A stretch of DNA of 64,000 nt from Acanthaster planci (taxonomy: Eukaryota > Echinodermata > Asteroidea > Valvatida > Acanthasteridae): contig NW_019091639.1 in NCBI RefSeq assembly GCF_001949145.1, positions 160,164-224,163 of the forward strand, given 5' to 3'. A model generated the notes under the pieces. That model worked only from the letters and a program-made list of their open reading frames with translations, searched no databases and was not told the origin of the DNA. Shown here in pieces: positions 38,895-51,100 of this stretch (the first letter of the stretch is position 1; every line of letters begins with the position of its first letter). A program made the position numbers and the translations under genes.

Positions 38895-38926
38895 TGGGGA
38901 GCCGTCCATAAAGGACGTAAGCACGA
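38895..38926 (+). repeat. Short repeat GGGGAGCCGTCCATAAA.., copy 2
   Basis: Plus-strand partner of the word at 29393-29422, with a 2-bp insertion near the start and a few substitutions. Confidence 0.5.
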
Positions 38927-39128
38927 AATGCCGACTTTTCAAACCCCCACGCAAGCTTCTAAGAGTTCAACCACCGTTCAACCATAGGTTTGTGCACAAA
39001 CATGGATGCGCCCAGCAGGCATCACTTTGTACAGGTGTCAGTGCTCTAGTTTTTATAGATAGCTCTATGAGATGAAGTCAAAGCCGTGTGTGAATCGGCT
39101 ATCATGTCTATCGAGTCGGTTTTTGCCT

Positions 39129-39134
39129 TATAAG
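39129..39134 (+). promoter_or_regulatory. Candidate TATA box of the peptide gene
   Basis: TATAAG in the context ccttataagcgcgcc, about 170 bp upstream of the peptide start codon. Its spacing would give a leader of roughly 140 nt if unspliced. A ctcttaaag acceptor-like site just before the ATG leaves a spliced leader possible. Confidence 0.3.
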
Positions 39135-39298
39135 CGCGCCTTGGGGAACTGCAGCAGAAGCCGTAGTCTTCATTGTCCATTTTGGACTTGGCCTAAGGCT
39201 CAAGGCTTTGGGACTACACTTCCCGAATGTCTAAGTGTTGACAATACCGAAACTGAAAACATGTATACGTTTTTTTCTCTCTATCTCTTAAAGGCGGG

Positions 39299-39616
39299 AT
39301 GTCGAAATCAACTTTCCTCCTTTTCTTGGTGCTTGTTGCCATTGCAACCTTCCTTCCAGCGTCATCTGCGGACAAACCCATAGGTGGCGACCCCTTGGAG
39401 CAAGACGATGGCTTTCTCGGCAAGTTGCGTCGTAGAGGCGACGCCAGTATAACGCCACAGCTGACCAAGAGGGCGTCCGACATATGCATCAACGATTGTC
39501 TCACATGCGGCCAGATTTTCCGTCTTCACGCTTATTCGCAGGTCAACTGTTTAGGCACTTGCAGAATGTTTCCTTCACACAGAGACCCCGAATGTCAGGA
39601 GCACCGATTGGGCTAA
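39299..39616 (+). CDS. Eclosion-hormone-type neuropeptide precursor
   Basis: A 105-aa secreted precursor in one exon, with ATG start and TAA stop. Residues 1-24 form a classic signal peptide (hydrophobic LLFLVLVAIATFL, then PASSA). A short acidic propeptide holds RRR (44-46). KR at 57-58 is followed by the predicted mature peptide starting ASDICIND. Its six cysteines (63, 67, 70, 84, 88, 99) are spaced C-x3-C-x2-C-x13-C-x3-C-x10-C. Insect eclosion hormone has C-x3-C-x2-C-x12-C-x3-C-x10-C, and local words such as ICINDC and PEC match its ICIENC and PEC. The precursor ends in Leu-Gly, so the mature C-terminus could be amidated. EH-type precursors have been reported in echinoderms; in insects EH triggers ecdysis through a receptor guanylyl cyclase. 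The receptor and role here are unknown. Confidence 0.82.
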   Translation: MSKSTFLLFLVLVAIATFLPASSADKPIGGDPLEQDDGFLGKLRRRGDASITPQLTKRASDICINDCLTCGQIFRLHAYSQVNCLGTCRMFPSHRDPECQEHRLG

Positions 39617-39687
39617 ATTGCTACTTCACAGAAATTTACCAACAGTCAAAATGGTTCTTGAAGACGACGTAGGCTCAAATCAAATCT

Positions 39688-39693
39688 AATAAA
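39688..39693 (+). terminator. Polyadenylation signal of the peptide gene
   Basis: AATAAA 72 bp after the stop codon, giving a compact 3'UTR typical of a small neuropeptide transcript. Confidence 0.55.
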
Positions 39694-42600
39694 AGTGACT
39701 TCTAGTTTATTCTGACAGTATATACCTCCTACTTCTTTGTCAGGTCAAACATCTGAGATGGCCTCTAGACAAATTTTCGACTTTATAATTTTGCCTTATC
39801 AAAGCCACAATAAAAATGTGAACCATGTAACGATTATATAGGAAAAGAGAGGCCTTTACATTTTATGTCTTAAAATTATTTTTAAGAATGTCTAAAAATT
39901 TCAAATCAAAGTTGGGAGTAATATGCCAAAATATACATTGTGTTGGAATGATATCCTGAAATGTGCAATTTACTTACAGCCTAAAGTTTATTTCACGAAA
40001 AGTGGCTATTGGATGATCTTGTGTTCTTAAAAGTCACAAGTTTTTTCCGTTGATATGCCACAAGGCGATTACACGCAGTTAGAAGTTAATTGTAACATCA
40101 ATGAAATTCATAGCTAACACGATTTTATTTCTGTAAACCGGAAAGAGAAACAAATATCTGCTCATTTGTCCATACGATCACAAGAAAGTTAGAATGATAT
40201 TCGATTTTTGGTACTCACATGATTGTGTTTACACAACGAATGTGGAGGGCACATGGTCGACATTTACATTGGTTTATACAGCGAATATCGATACTCGACA
40301 TAGGTTTGTTATTGTTTTCCTGCGCATGCGTGGGTTCTGTTGAATTTTCAGATATCAACTTGGGTTTTTCCAGCAATTCAGTAAATGTTCAATTACATTT
40401 TCAACATAAACAGTTCTGCCCGGTTTTGCACGTAATTCCAGTTATATGCACAACATGCTTCTGATCATTTGTTTGCTCGTCTCCCCCAGAGGGGAGGGGT
40501 TAGACCTTTTTAAAAGGGTAGGAGAGGACTCTTTCCCTTAATATCTCAGCTGTCACATAAATTCGACGTACAGGTTTGTATATTTGTTGTGAGTATATTT
40601 ATGAAGTTCTAATTGGAAATATTTGTGACGTTGTGATGACGCCATCAAAAAGTTGATTTCTTGCAAAAAAACAGGATAATAGTGGATCACCCCCGTAATT
40701 CGGGGTAGGGCCTACGTAGTGGACAAGCCCTGCGTGCTCATATCAAGTACATAACAATGTTGTCATCGTGTGATTGAATTTCAATTGTTAACGTTTATTA
40801 ATTTCTTCTATTGTAACCCTGTGTTTACATACAATTGACTTATAACCTCAAAATATACATAATTATAATTCCATTTCGCCCTACAGTAGTTCAAAATGAC
40901 GTCATCAAGTGATTGTTCATATTGCACGTTTTACTTCTCGTGTAGCATATTTAAGATAAGGTCCAAGATACAACTGTCATAAAAATTGATGTGAATAAAG
41001 ATAATCACTAATCTATTAAGCACATCGAGTGGCGTTTTGGTGAAATTGTGTGATTTTTGTCAATCTCAAAGGTTTTACTACTTGTAACAGTACTGCGTTG
41101 CTGCTGACATATATACAGAACGACAACGCACGCCGCACCTACATAGTCCCTAACAATGAGGATACAAACGCGATTAGTAGTTTTACATGTGACTGGGTAA
41201 TACTTAAAGCAAATGCGAAAGCCAACCGAATTTGATGTCAGCAAACTTTTTGCCGCGGACTTTGCTAAACTGAGTTAGCAACTTGTAAATGTGCAGGGGG
41301 AATTGATCTAATGTCACATTATCGCGTCCGTGTTCGCTTTTGCGCGAAGTATGAACCGGCCTTCATGTTTCACGAGCAGTAAAATAATTATGACAAGGTG
41401 TCAAGCAAAGATAATACTAGATTATTCTGATTAGATGTGGTGGCACCGCACTCGACTCACACCTACATTTTTTTTTCAGCTTGACGCGCGCGTACATTTT
41501 TGCAAAACACGACACCCGATTGGTCAAAGAGGCATTTAAAGCGCGCGAACCTGTTCACGAGCGTGGGAAAAATTGGTTTGGTCCAAGTGGCGTTTTTTAT
41601 TTAGCTGTTATGTCCGACATGCATCGGGCAATGTGAAAACTATTCAACATGACCAACGCAAGAGCGGATCCATGCCATAGGGATGAAGAGGGGGGCTGGT
41701 GGCACAAAATGAGGGGATTTCTTTATGTAATCTTACACGCTTTTAAAGAGGATAGGGAAGGTGCATCGCTAGAGGGCGCATCAGCAGAAAGGTTTAGCTT
41801 TTATTAATTAATGAACAATACGGCTGGTACACTAACTTAGTGTTACAGTTTCTGCAGCTCTGATAAAATTGTGTTGAAAAGGTGCTGTTATTGAGGAATC
41901 TTTGATTATACTGTAAATAGGTCGATTGATGACGTTAATTTCACACCTTCAATAGCACATTGTCTCAACTTCGTACTGGTTTCACTTAACTTTTGACTAC
42001 ACGTGGGGCCACAACACCCTCAACGAAATGGCAAGCAGTATTACATAATGTAGGCTTAAAACATTGTGACATCATAATGCTTTGTTTAAACATGTGCTCT
42101 CCTGTGGAGCTCAGTATGGTCGCATACCATCAGACTGCCATAGGACATGTAGGAAAGCGCACAATGATGTAAACGATGCGTGACGTCATTTGTTTTGAGA
42201 CTATTCAACCTCCTGCTGAATTCTTTGCTCTGATCTGGAAAAACAGGTGGTGTGTTATTTTTTACAGATCAACAGTAGGTTTTACGAGGGAACTAACTCA
42301 CCACTTGCCTACTGTACCTCCATACCGTACCACCCTTTCCCCTGACGACTTATTTGACACAAATGCGAAAATCAGACTACACATCAAGGCATCGGATATC
42401 CCTCTAGACCATCGTAAAGTTCACAAAATAAATGTGTTTGTCTGAGAAGTCGATGCAAAAGCTAATGAATATCGAGACAAGTGACAGTAAAAGATGTCGC
42501 ATTTTTATTTGCTTGCGCCCTCAACGCATATAGTGATAACATCGAGTCAAAAAACCACCAAAATCACTTCTTAAAAAGTGAAGATTTCATAATGATAAGG

Positions 42601-42959
42601 TGGCTTCTTGCCTTTTTATTTTGATATGTCGTCAGTTGTATATATGACTGCAAATAACACAAATATTGTTCAGCGATAATTAGTTCTAATAATATTTTCT
42701 CAATCCATCTAACATTCTCTTCGTCCATTTTATGGATGGAACCATTTATGTAAATCTGTTGCTGTTTGGACATGTCTTCCTAGCAGCTACCCCTCAAGTT
42801 CCCCCCCCCCAAAAAAAGAAAGAAAAGTTTAGTGTATCGGTGCGCCCTCTATTGACCCAAATCTGTTTCACATATTCTCACTGGTAATCATTATGATTAC
42901 ATCGGTACTATTATAGTTTGATACCAGCTATCATTCTCGGGTCGTTTCTATGGTAATGC
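39694..42959. other. Intergenic stretch, no gene
   Basis: AT-rich DNA with short open frames only. It includes the dispersed repeat at 41436-41560 and CRE-like atgacgtcatca at about 40898, which may be incidental. Confidence 0.4.
41436..41560 (+). repeat. ~120-bp dispersed repeat, copy 2
   Basis: Plus-strand partner of 35685-35805, as described there. The CG-rich section (cgcgcgcg) and the attggtcaaagaggcat section are the best conserved. Confidence 0.65.
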
Positions 42960-43330
42960 CGGTGTGCGCATGCGTATTGCTAGCCTCAGTAGATAATGTC
43001 GCCGGTGCGTTTTTCGTGTGTTATCGTCTACTTTGTTGAATAAAAAAGCTTAAATTTTGTCAGTCCTGGTGAGTAATTGTACAAACTATCTATGTTTTAA
43101 ATTAAAATATAGTTTCAGGATCACTTTTATTTGTCATTTTGTACGTGAAGTGAAACCCATCGCTAATAAATTTGTTATGAATTGAGTGTCAACCAATGGC
43201 GCGCGCTGACGGTCCGGAGCGAAACTGAAGCGGGAAACGCTGTGCTTGGATACCGTGTTGCGACGCGCCAGCTCCCTTGGACAAGTATGAAAACACGCTG
43301 TGGACGCCTGAGCTTTAGGCACTGTCGAAT
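42960..43330 (+). promoter_or_regulatory. Possible promoter / first non-coding exon of the USP gene
   Basis: GC and CpG content rise here compared with the flanks. A donor-like gtcctg/gtgagt after 43068 could end a leader exon. A CCAATGGCGCGCG block lies at about 43191. The link to the downstream protease gene is an inference from position only. Confidence 0.3.
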
Positions 43331-45191
43331 TGAACTTGGAGTCTTGGCCCTCGTTTGCGCTTCGGCCAGTTTTAACTTTATCCTTTATATTTGTTAAAAA
43401 ATTTCTTTCCTGCTTGTATTTCCTTGCCAAGTTACTGGCTTACTATTTTCATGTCTGAAGTTTGGGTAGGTTTTGTACCCAGCTCCCTGGCCAAGAGGGC
43501 TGGGGGAGGTTGATGCAAATTACTATTATATATAAAAATAAAATGGTGTGATAGATTTGTCTTGAAACTGAATGCCTGTGGGCAACAGTGATTAAGTTAA
43601 CTGTTTGAGTTCTTGTTATCATGTGTATTTGTATAGGGCCTAGGCCTATGCCTACTAATTTTAATGATGGCAAATAAATAATAATAACTTGATCTTTGTA
43701 AAAAAAATAATAAAGTAGGGGAAAGAATGCTTCATAAGCATTATCGCTAATACCGCATAGATGATTTTGCAAAATGTTAGGCATTGTGGGGAAGAAAAAG
43801 GGACAATGTTAAAAAGGTACATTGGAGTATTATGGAATTTCTAACATTTGTTATTATAAATTTGGGGACCCTATTCCTATAATAGAAGGGAGACCTACAT
43901 TTTAACTTTTGAATTCACCTTGGGAGATGACTGTGACATAGTGCTCAGTAACTGTAGGGTTAATGTCAAAAAGGACAGGATTTTGAGTTTTGATGGAAAT
44001 TATGAGGGGAAACTGTGAGTGTTTTAACATGACACATGGCATGCATGGTGGACTCAAATTTGCATGGCTAGTGTATCACTAAGAAAGTCACCTATTCTCA
44101 CAGTTTACGATTTGAAATTTCCAAAGAATAGCATCAGTGCAATAAAGAGCGTGTTGCCTTTGTTTTGGGGGGCTTGCATGTGCAAGATTAAATTGTCAAA
44201 AAACTGGGGTCCCCAAGTAAGGAATAAGGCCGGAATACCAGTGGTTTGCCAAGTGCTATCGTAAACTTGTACATATACAGGGAATATTTTGGCCATGATT
44301 TGTTTCATTACTTACATGTCAATGCCAAACAAGACCTTTGACATTCTGAAAACCATACAGCCATCCATTGTATTGTAGACCAGGTATCTCGGTCAATAAA
44401 GTGCATGGATTCTGAAGATTGAGGGACTTTATTTGGTTGAAATTAAAATGAGATACCGATATTTATTTGTACTTAGGAATAAAAACCCTATTCAAGGTAC
44501 ATGTAGGCCTTCGTCCGGCAGTAAACATGTTTCTGCGTTCTATTACATGGCATCTTTAATTAGGTTAGGTACATGTACCTTAGGTACATGTACATGTAGA
44601 TGTATTCTTGCGCTAATTCAGTGTGCAGCTAAGTGGGAAGTGGTTAAAAAGAACATCATCAAGAGAGGTTGGGTGGTATTGGTTTCAAATGAAATGACCA
44701 ACTCTTCAAAGGGTACTAGGTGGGTGCATAAATAAGTCAGTTGAACCTTTTTGCACCATATTCAAACTAAAATTGACAATTTTTACTTCTTTATTACCAA
44801 TTCTCATATTTCCCAACAAAAACCTTAAGGGTCACGCCAACAACTTAGGGTACTGTAGGCTGGGAAACAGGAAGCGTAACAATTGTGGTCTTATGTACTC
44901 TGTAATGGTGTTATAAAAACCTATCCTTTTTTTGGTTTTGGCTTCACTGATCTTATTCACATGCATGTTCATGTATTTGTTTTCTACATGTAGCGTCACT
45001 GTGACTACTGACGTAGCCATCATTTTTCTCAATCTGCTTGCATGATGCATGCTTGAAATTTACTTTTTGCTGCAAACACTTTCAACTCATTCCCTTCTTG
45101 TTTTTCCGTCATTGAGCAGTTTCCCACATCACTAACATCACTAACCACCCATCCATATTTTCCCCTCCTTTCCTTTCTTTTACTAACACAG

Positions 45192-48100
45192 TACATCAGA
45201 GCAGTGTTCTTTTAGCCAAACAGCGTTTAGACTAGATCAGGATTTTTCAATCCACCTGTTAGCTAGAAGCAAAGTCACCATTTTGCCCTTTGAGTACAGA
45301 CGGCCACCCTCTGACCAGAAGGGGCGTGAGAGACCTGGCCCAGTCAGAGGGAAGAAGGCCAAAGACAGTAGGCCATCAGAGGCCGACCAAGAGAACGGGC
45401 CAGTGAAGGCCACAGGGGCCAGCCGGCCAGAAAAGGGAGGGTCCAATAAGAGCTTTCTCCGCAAGGTGAAAAGGGCAGTCTGCCTTTGTGAGCCGGATGT
45501 CATCGAGTCCGAGACAAACCTTGTTGGTGAGGTCGAGGGTCACCCCACTTCTCCCAAGACCCAGACCGCCAACCCTGATGACAAACTCCAGCCGCAAGCC
45601 ACCAAGGACCCTTCACAGCTCCGTGAGGAGGTAGAGAAGATCACCCAGACCTTCAACCCCACCCTTGCCAAGAAAATGCGGGAAGTGGACAAGAAGCTGG
45701 CCAAGAGAGCAGCCAAGAGAGCAGCCCGAGCCGAGGCCGCGCGGAAGGAAAAAGAACGACTGGAAAACATCCGATGTGAGAAGGAACGAAAGGAGAGACT
45801 GAAGGAGGCGAGGAAGCAGAGGAAGGAAGCCGCAAAGCTGGAGAAATTGGAAAAGAAGAAGCAACGCAAGGCCAAGAAGATAGCTAAAGAGGCTCGGCGT
45901 GCTGAAGAAAACCTTGATCCCATCGCAAGCAATGGCAAGGGTGATTCCATCTCCAAGAGAGAGAAAGAGAAGATTTCACTGTATAAGAGTTTTGGTAAGC
46001 TTCATAAAGTACAAATTAACCCTACTTCATGATTAAACTGGTGTAGGCTATTGACTCCATGCACAAACGCAAGAGGTTGCTTTATTCTCCACAAGCCTGA
46101 GTGACTTGTACAAGTATGTTGCATCTCAATGTGCTTCACCAGATACATGTACATGTAACTCTTGGATTCATGTACATATATGTTCATGTACGTCTAACGT
46201 ACATGTATAATGGAGGATGAGACTTGCCTAACACAAGGTCTATGCTATCTTGTTCCTAGTCCCTCCACTGCATTCTACCATTGACAAATGAGGGATTGGA
46301 TGCAGTCTAGAAATTTTGGTGGACTGTTCTGTACAAAATTCAAATGAATGTTGAATATGTTCCACAGAGTCGGCTCTTCCAAGTTGGGGGAGTTTAGATT
46401 CATACGTGTAAGTATAGCTTTTTCTTCATGAAGTGACAGCCTACTCGCATACATAGATGAAGTGACAGCCCGCTTGCATACATAGATGAAGTGACGGCCC
46501 GCTTGCATACATAGATGAAGTGACAGCCAGCTTGCATGTATACATAGATGAAGTGACAGCCCGCTTGCATACATAGATGAAGTGACAGCCCGCTTGCATA
46601 CATACATGTAGATGAAGTGACAGCCAGCTTGCATACATAGATGAAGTGACAGCCCACTTGCATACATAGATGAAGTGACAGCCAGCTTGCATACATAGAT
46701 GAAGTGACAGCCCGCTTGCATACATAGATGAAGTGACAGCCTGCTTGCATACATAAATGAAGTGCAAAGTTGTACATGGAGCTGAACATAATGGACTTGA
46801 GAAGCAACAAAACACTAACGGCCATGGTGAAAAAAGTTCTTCAATGTTGACATGCTGTCTTGTTCAGAGAGCTCACCTACATGTATGCTTTTTAGTGGTG
46901 TTTGCTGAGATACATCACATAACATACATGTATAAACAGTTGTCTGTCCATTGTTATTTACTTCACAGGATCTTCTCTGAATTACATTTAAAGTTAATCA
47001 CAAAGTTCATTTGCAGGAATGATTCATTTAAAACTTGGCCAGCCTTGGAAGACCGTTCTGTGCACATTTCATTTCATTCCTTCCCTCCTGCACTAACTCA
47101 TTATTTTCCTTTGCTGTTCTCATTAATATCATATTCTCATTTGCTGTTGAACTGACCCATCTGAGCTTTGTAGTCCCCTGGAATTGGAACCTGCGTATTT
47201 TCGCTCGCTCCTTTTTGCAGATGATATAGTCTAGGTGTATGATGGATAGTGGTTTAGAGCTTTTGTAAAGGGCTTAACCTATTCAGAGTATTTCTGATAT
47301 GTCATCAATACTAGGACCTGTTTTGTAGCAGAGAAAATTAATGCTGGAATTATGTACACATTTAATGTGGATTTGTTATCAAGTGATGTAGGGCTTGGCT
47401 CTGTGTACACGTACTGTATGTCAGCAGAATTGTCATGTGATTTGTTAAAATTCATCAAGATTTTTATTAGATTTTGTTGTAATGATTTCAAATATTTCTT
47501 TCCAACAGAGGAATAGTTATGTTTTGATTGGGCATAATGTACATGTAGAAATTAGTTTGGTGTGTGTTTTCTTTCTTGGTTTATAAAGTTCACTGTGCAT
47601 GTACGGTAATGCATTGATTTTGTTTACCAGTTTTGATGTATGTGTACATGTATATTCACCACTTTAAATAAAAAATTTTACGCCTTTCTTCCACAGCACT
47701 AAACAGAAAACGAGAAAATGGCAAAGTGATCTCATTTTAACGAAGACACAAATGATTGGACTGCTAAGTTGTTGAAAATGTCTGAACCAAGATTTTACAT
47801 ACAGTACATGTGCATTGTATTACATGTACAGTATTACATTATTAGAAAAATCAATGTCTGGTCTCAGTGGATGTGTAGTCTCAAAATGTGGCTGATCTCA
47901 TTTTGTAAGAGGACTGTACATACATGTACAGGTACATGTACTTAAAGCTGCATGTGGTTTTGAATGTTCATGTTATTTGTTACAAGTGTTGCAGTGTGAC
48001 TTTGCAAAGATTTGATTGAATCACCCCCCCTCCCATCCACCTTGTTTAGGCTGTCAGGAGAAGGTAGCAGACACCTCCCCCGTGTCTGCCCCATCTAAGA

Positions 48101-51100
48101 CATCCATCCACCCCTATCCGTCAGCCAAACATCGCAGCCAGAGTCCCCCCTCTGGTTCCCCCAAGATCCCCCCTGGAAGCCCCCACTTCCAAGCAGCCTT
48201 GATTCAGACTGTCCCGGATGACGGTGAGGCAGTTATCCACGATGCAATCCCTAGCGTGGAGACACCCCTGAGCACCGGGGACGATGTAGCCGGAATGTCG
48301 TATCGCGCTCCCGCCCAGCGCCACTCCCCCGTCACGGTACAACGTCGGTCTTCCTCCAGACCCTCCTCTCCAGCTAGACTGGTTACCCCATCTTCAGTTA
48401 CCAGACTGTCGCCGCCGGCTGTTTCTAGAACCCCCCATCCGCCAGGTGGCTACTCTCGCACTGATTACGTTCCATCTGTCAGTCGTACATGTACTTCATC
48501 TCGACGATCTGGAATCTTGGATGATAGCCCAGGTTAGTGTACCAGCAAATGCCAGAAGAAGTGCCAATAAGCCCAGACCAAGACCTTGGTGGAGCTCTAG
48601 GCACAGAATTTGAAAATTAAACCAGCGGTGCGTCCTGGATTTGTTATGGGGGAGAGGGATTGGACTGGAATTTAACCCCCAAAATAGCTCATGATTCTCC
48701 CTGAATCCACTTTATTTGTTAACACTAAACTGTAAAATAGGAAGGATTTTGCTAAAAGTAAATGTATAGCTTGAAAAACATTTTTCACTTTGAAAAACTG
48801 GGACATGACTTTTTGATCTGTAACTTACAATGACTAAAGGAGTACAAGGATTGTAAATTATAATTTTATACTTCTGTGGATCACTTTCATTTCCACACAT
48901 ATTTACTTAAAATTGCCTCACTTTCATTTCAAGATGGCTGGCCTTGTGAATATCCGAGAAAGGCTATTGCCAATGTTGTGCTTACAGTGTTAGATTAATC
49001 TTCTGACTATGGCAGTGGTATCATTGGGCAGTGGCCCTCACTGATGGCCGTTAGCATTGTATGGAGCCAATGTTATGTGACAGTCGCTCCATACAAACCC
49101 AACACAAAGTTTTCTGCCATTAAGGGAGGTCATCAGGAATGTCAAGTGAAATGTCATTGGATTCATCTATATTCCTGTCTTTAACCCCTTGTTTTGCAGC
49201 TGAGAAGTCTCGCTTCTCTCGCTATGGAGGCACGGACATCAATGCCAATTCTCGCATCGACCCTTTGTCCAAGTTGTATGGCAGTCGGCAGGCCTCGCCA
49301 GCAAAGATTCCACAGCAGACACGCCAACAACCAGTGCGGGCTGTCCATCCATCAACAGAGGTAAGCTGCCCAGTGGTAGGGCGTACTTAATCCGCACAGA
49401 TCCAGATCAGGTACAGTGATCCGTCGTTGGTTCACAGACACCAGAACCCTGGGAATCGATAAGAGTGAACCAACCTTGTGACCACTGATTGAGAACACAA
49501 TCCTTGTGAAACAAACACCAGGTTTCATACCCCAATGCTCGTCAGTGTTCTGGTCAAGTATCGGTACTGCGACATTCTGCAAGAACTTGGGCATTTTCCA
49601 CAAAGAGGGGATGTCAAGACCACGAATGTACATGTACTTGTGGAGACTTGCAAACCCTCTGAGCAGTTGTGAGTGCATGTCTTGGGAAGAACATGTCCTC
49701 AGCTACTGTGCAGCAATGATTATCTTGTAGGACACCCTGAATTGGTAATGTACCTGTAACCTATTATGTTCCATCCAAGGGGTGTATTTTTGACAGGTCA
49801 AAATACTCAAATAATGTCCAACAACCAATATAGAAAGAATTGTTGGTTATGATTGCCAAAATGGCAAGTTTGGCAAAAATAAAAAACAGTTTTGTCCCTG
49901 TGACATGTTTTCTGAAAATGTACATGTGGGCAGAAAGGAAAAAGAAGTTTTTCTCACACATTTGTATACACTGTCAGTGTACATATAAATGTTCACTGGT
50001 TAAAAGTATCAGCCAGAAAGGTCAGATTGACTTTGTTTAAAATAAAACAAGCAACACTTTTTAAACGTTGTTTAGATGTACATACATACATGTTGTGGTG
50101 TGCATAAATACACATGGATCTGTTGAGCATTTTTATGGCACATCCAAAGTACAGTTTTTCATTTTTTCTTTATTTCCAAGTTCTCATTTCCCAACACTAT
50201 CATACTGTCAAAATAAAGTAGGTTTGAAAACAGAAAATATAACTTTGGTTTCACCGTATCGGTCTTGATTGCCAAAATGTTGCCCTGCACGTGCTATGTC
50301 AAGTGCACGTACAAGGATGGACCAATTAATTGCCTGGGAGCTTCCACAATTCCAACAGTGTCTGCGCGTACAGTTACTTTTCTTCTGTAACTCGATCCTT
50401 ATTGTCAGTGTTGTCTACTGAGCTCATCAGCAATGGACTCTGTCCATTATGCTTATGCAGTGTACAGGCTGAATATCAAAATGAATGGTTGGACAAAGTG
50501 ATTAATTCTGTTCAAGCAAGCTTTTCTCATTATTTCATCCAATCCTCTTGTAGTGCATTAATCCCTCAGGGTTGAAAAGATTGTAACTCAAGAATCTCCT
50601 CTTTCTGCAGACGGTTAGTAAAAGCTCCAAACTGTCTCATCGCTATAGCAACCATCGTAACTATAGCACAGAGGATGACCTCAATGATGACGTCATCAAT
50701 CTCCATATTAATGACACGTCTGGATCCCTGTCACCAGCCTCCACAACATCCAGCAGGTAAAGTTGTTTCTCCTTTCAGCTAAGTGAAATAGTCAGTCAAG
50801 GAATTTATCATTTGTTACTTCTTTCATTAAACTATGTATTATTGGCAGTAGTTCATTTAAATATAAAGAACTGCCTTGCAACGTTTTTACATAGAGGCAG
50901 GACACAGAAGGAGTTGCAACTCTGGCACATCAAAGTGTTCAATGATTATTGCTGCCAAGTCAGACAAATAATAGAAAACATTCCAAAAATGCTCGTTTAC
51001 TGCCTGCCTCTTTGCCAGACAAGTGGGACCAGTGATATCCTAGCAATACTTGTAGTGTTTTGCTTGCAATGAAATAAAAATTTTTGCTGTGACCAGGAAA

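Larger units (their letters stand above)
34528..39120. other. Gene-poor stretch between the MITE and the peptide gene
   Basis: No gene recognised. A minus-strand open frame with a real ATG (35146-35484, 112 aa) and a small plus frame at 38034-38246 lack any known family. Two gggcgtggcagccat words at about 36965-36980 and 37024-37038 form a short direct repeat. The 35.7-kb repeat is listed separately. Confidence 0.35.

Noticed and set aside
46427-46764. CRISPR-like regular array
   Set aside because: Direct tandem minisatellite with no unique spacers, in an intron of an animal gene.
46275-46825. Three repetitive minus-strand open frames of 124-159 codons
   Set aside because: They are translations of the 29-bp minisatellite in its three frames.
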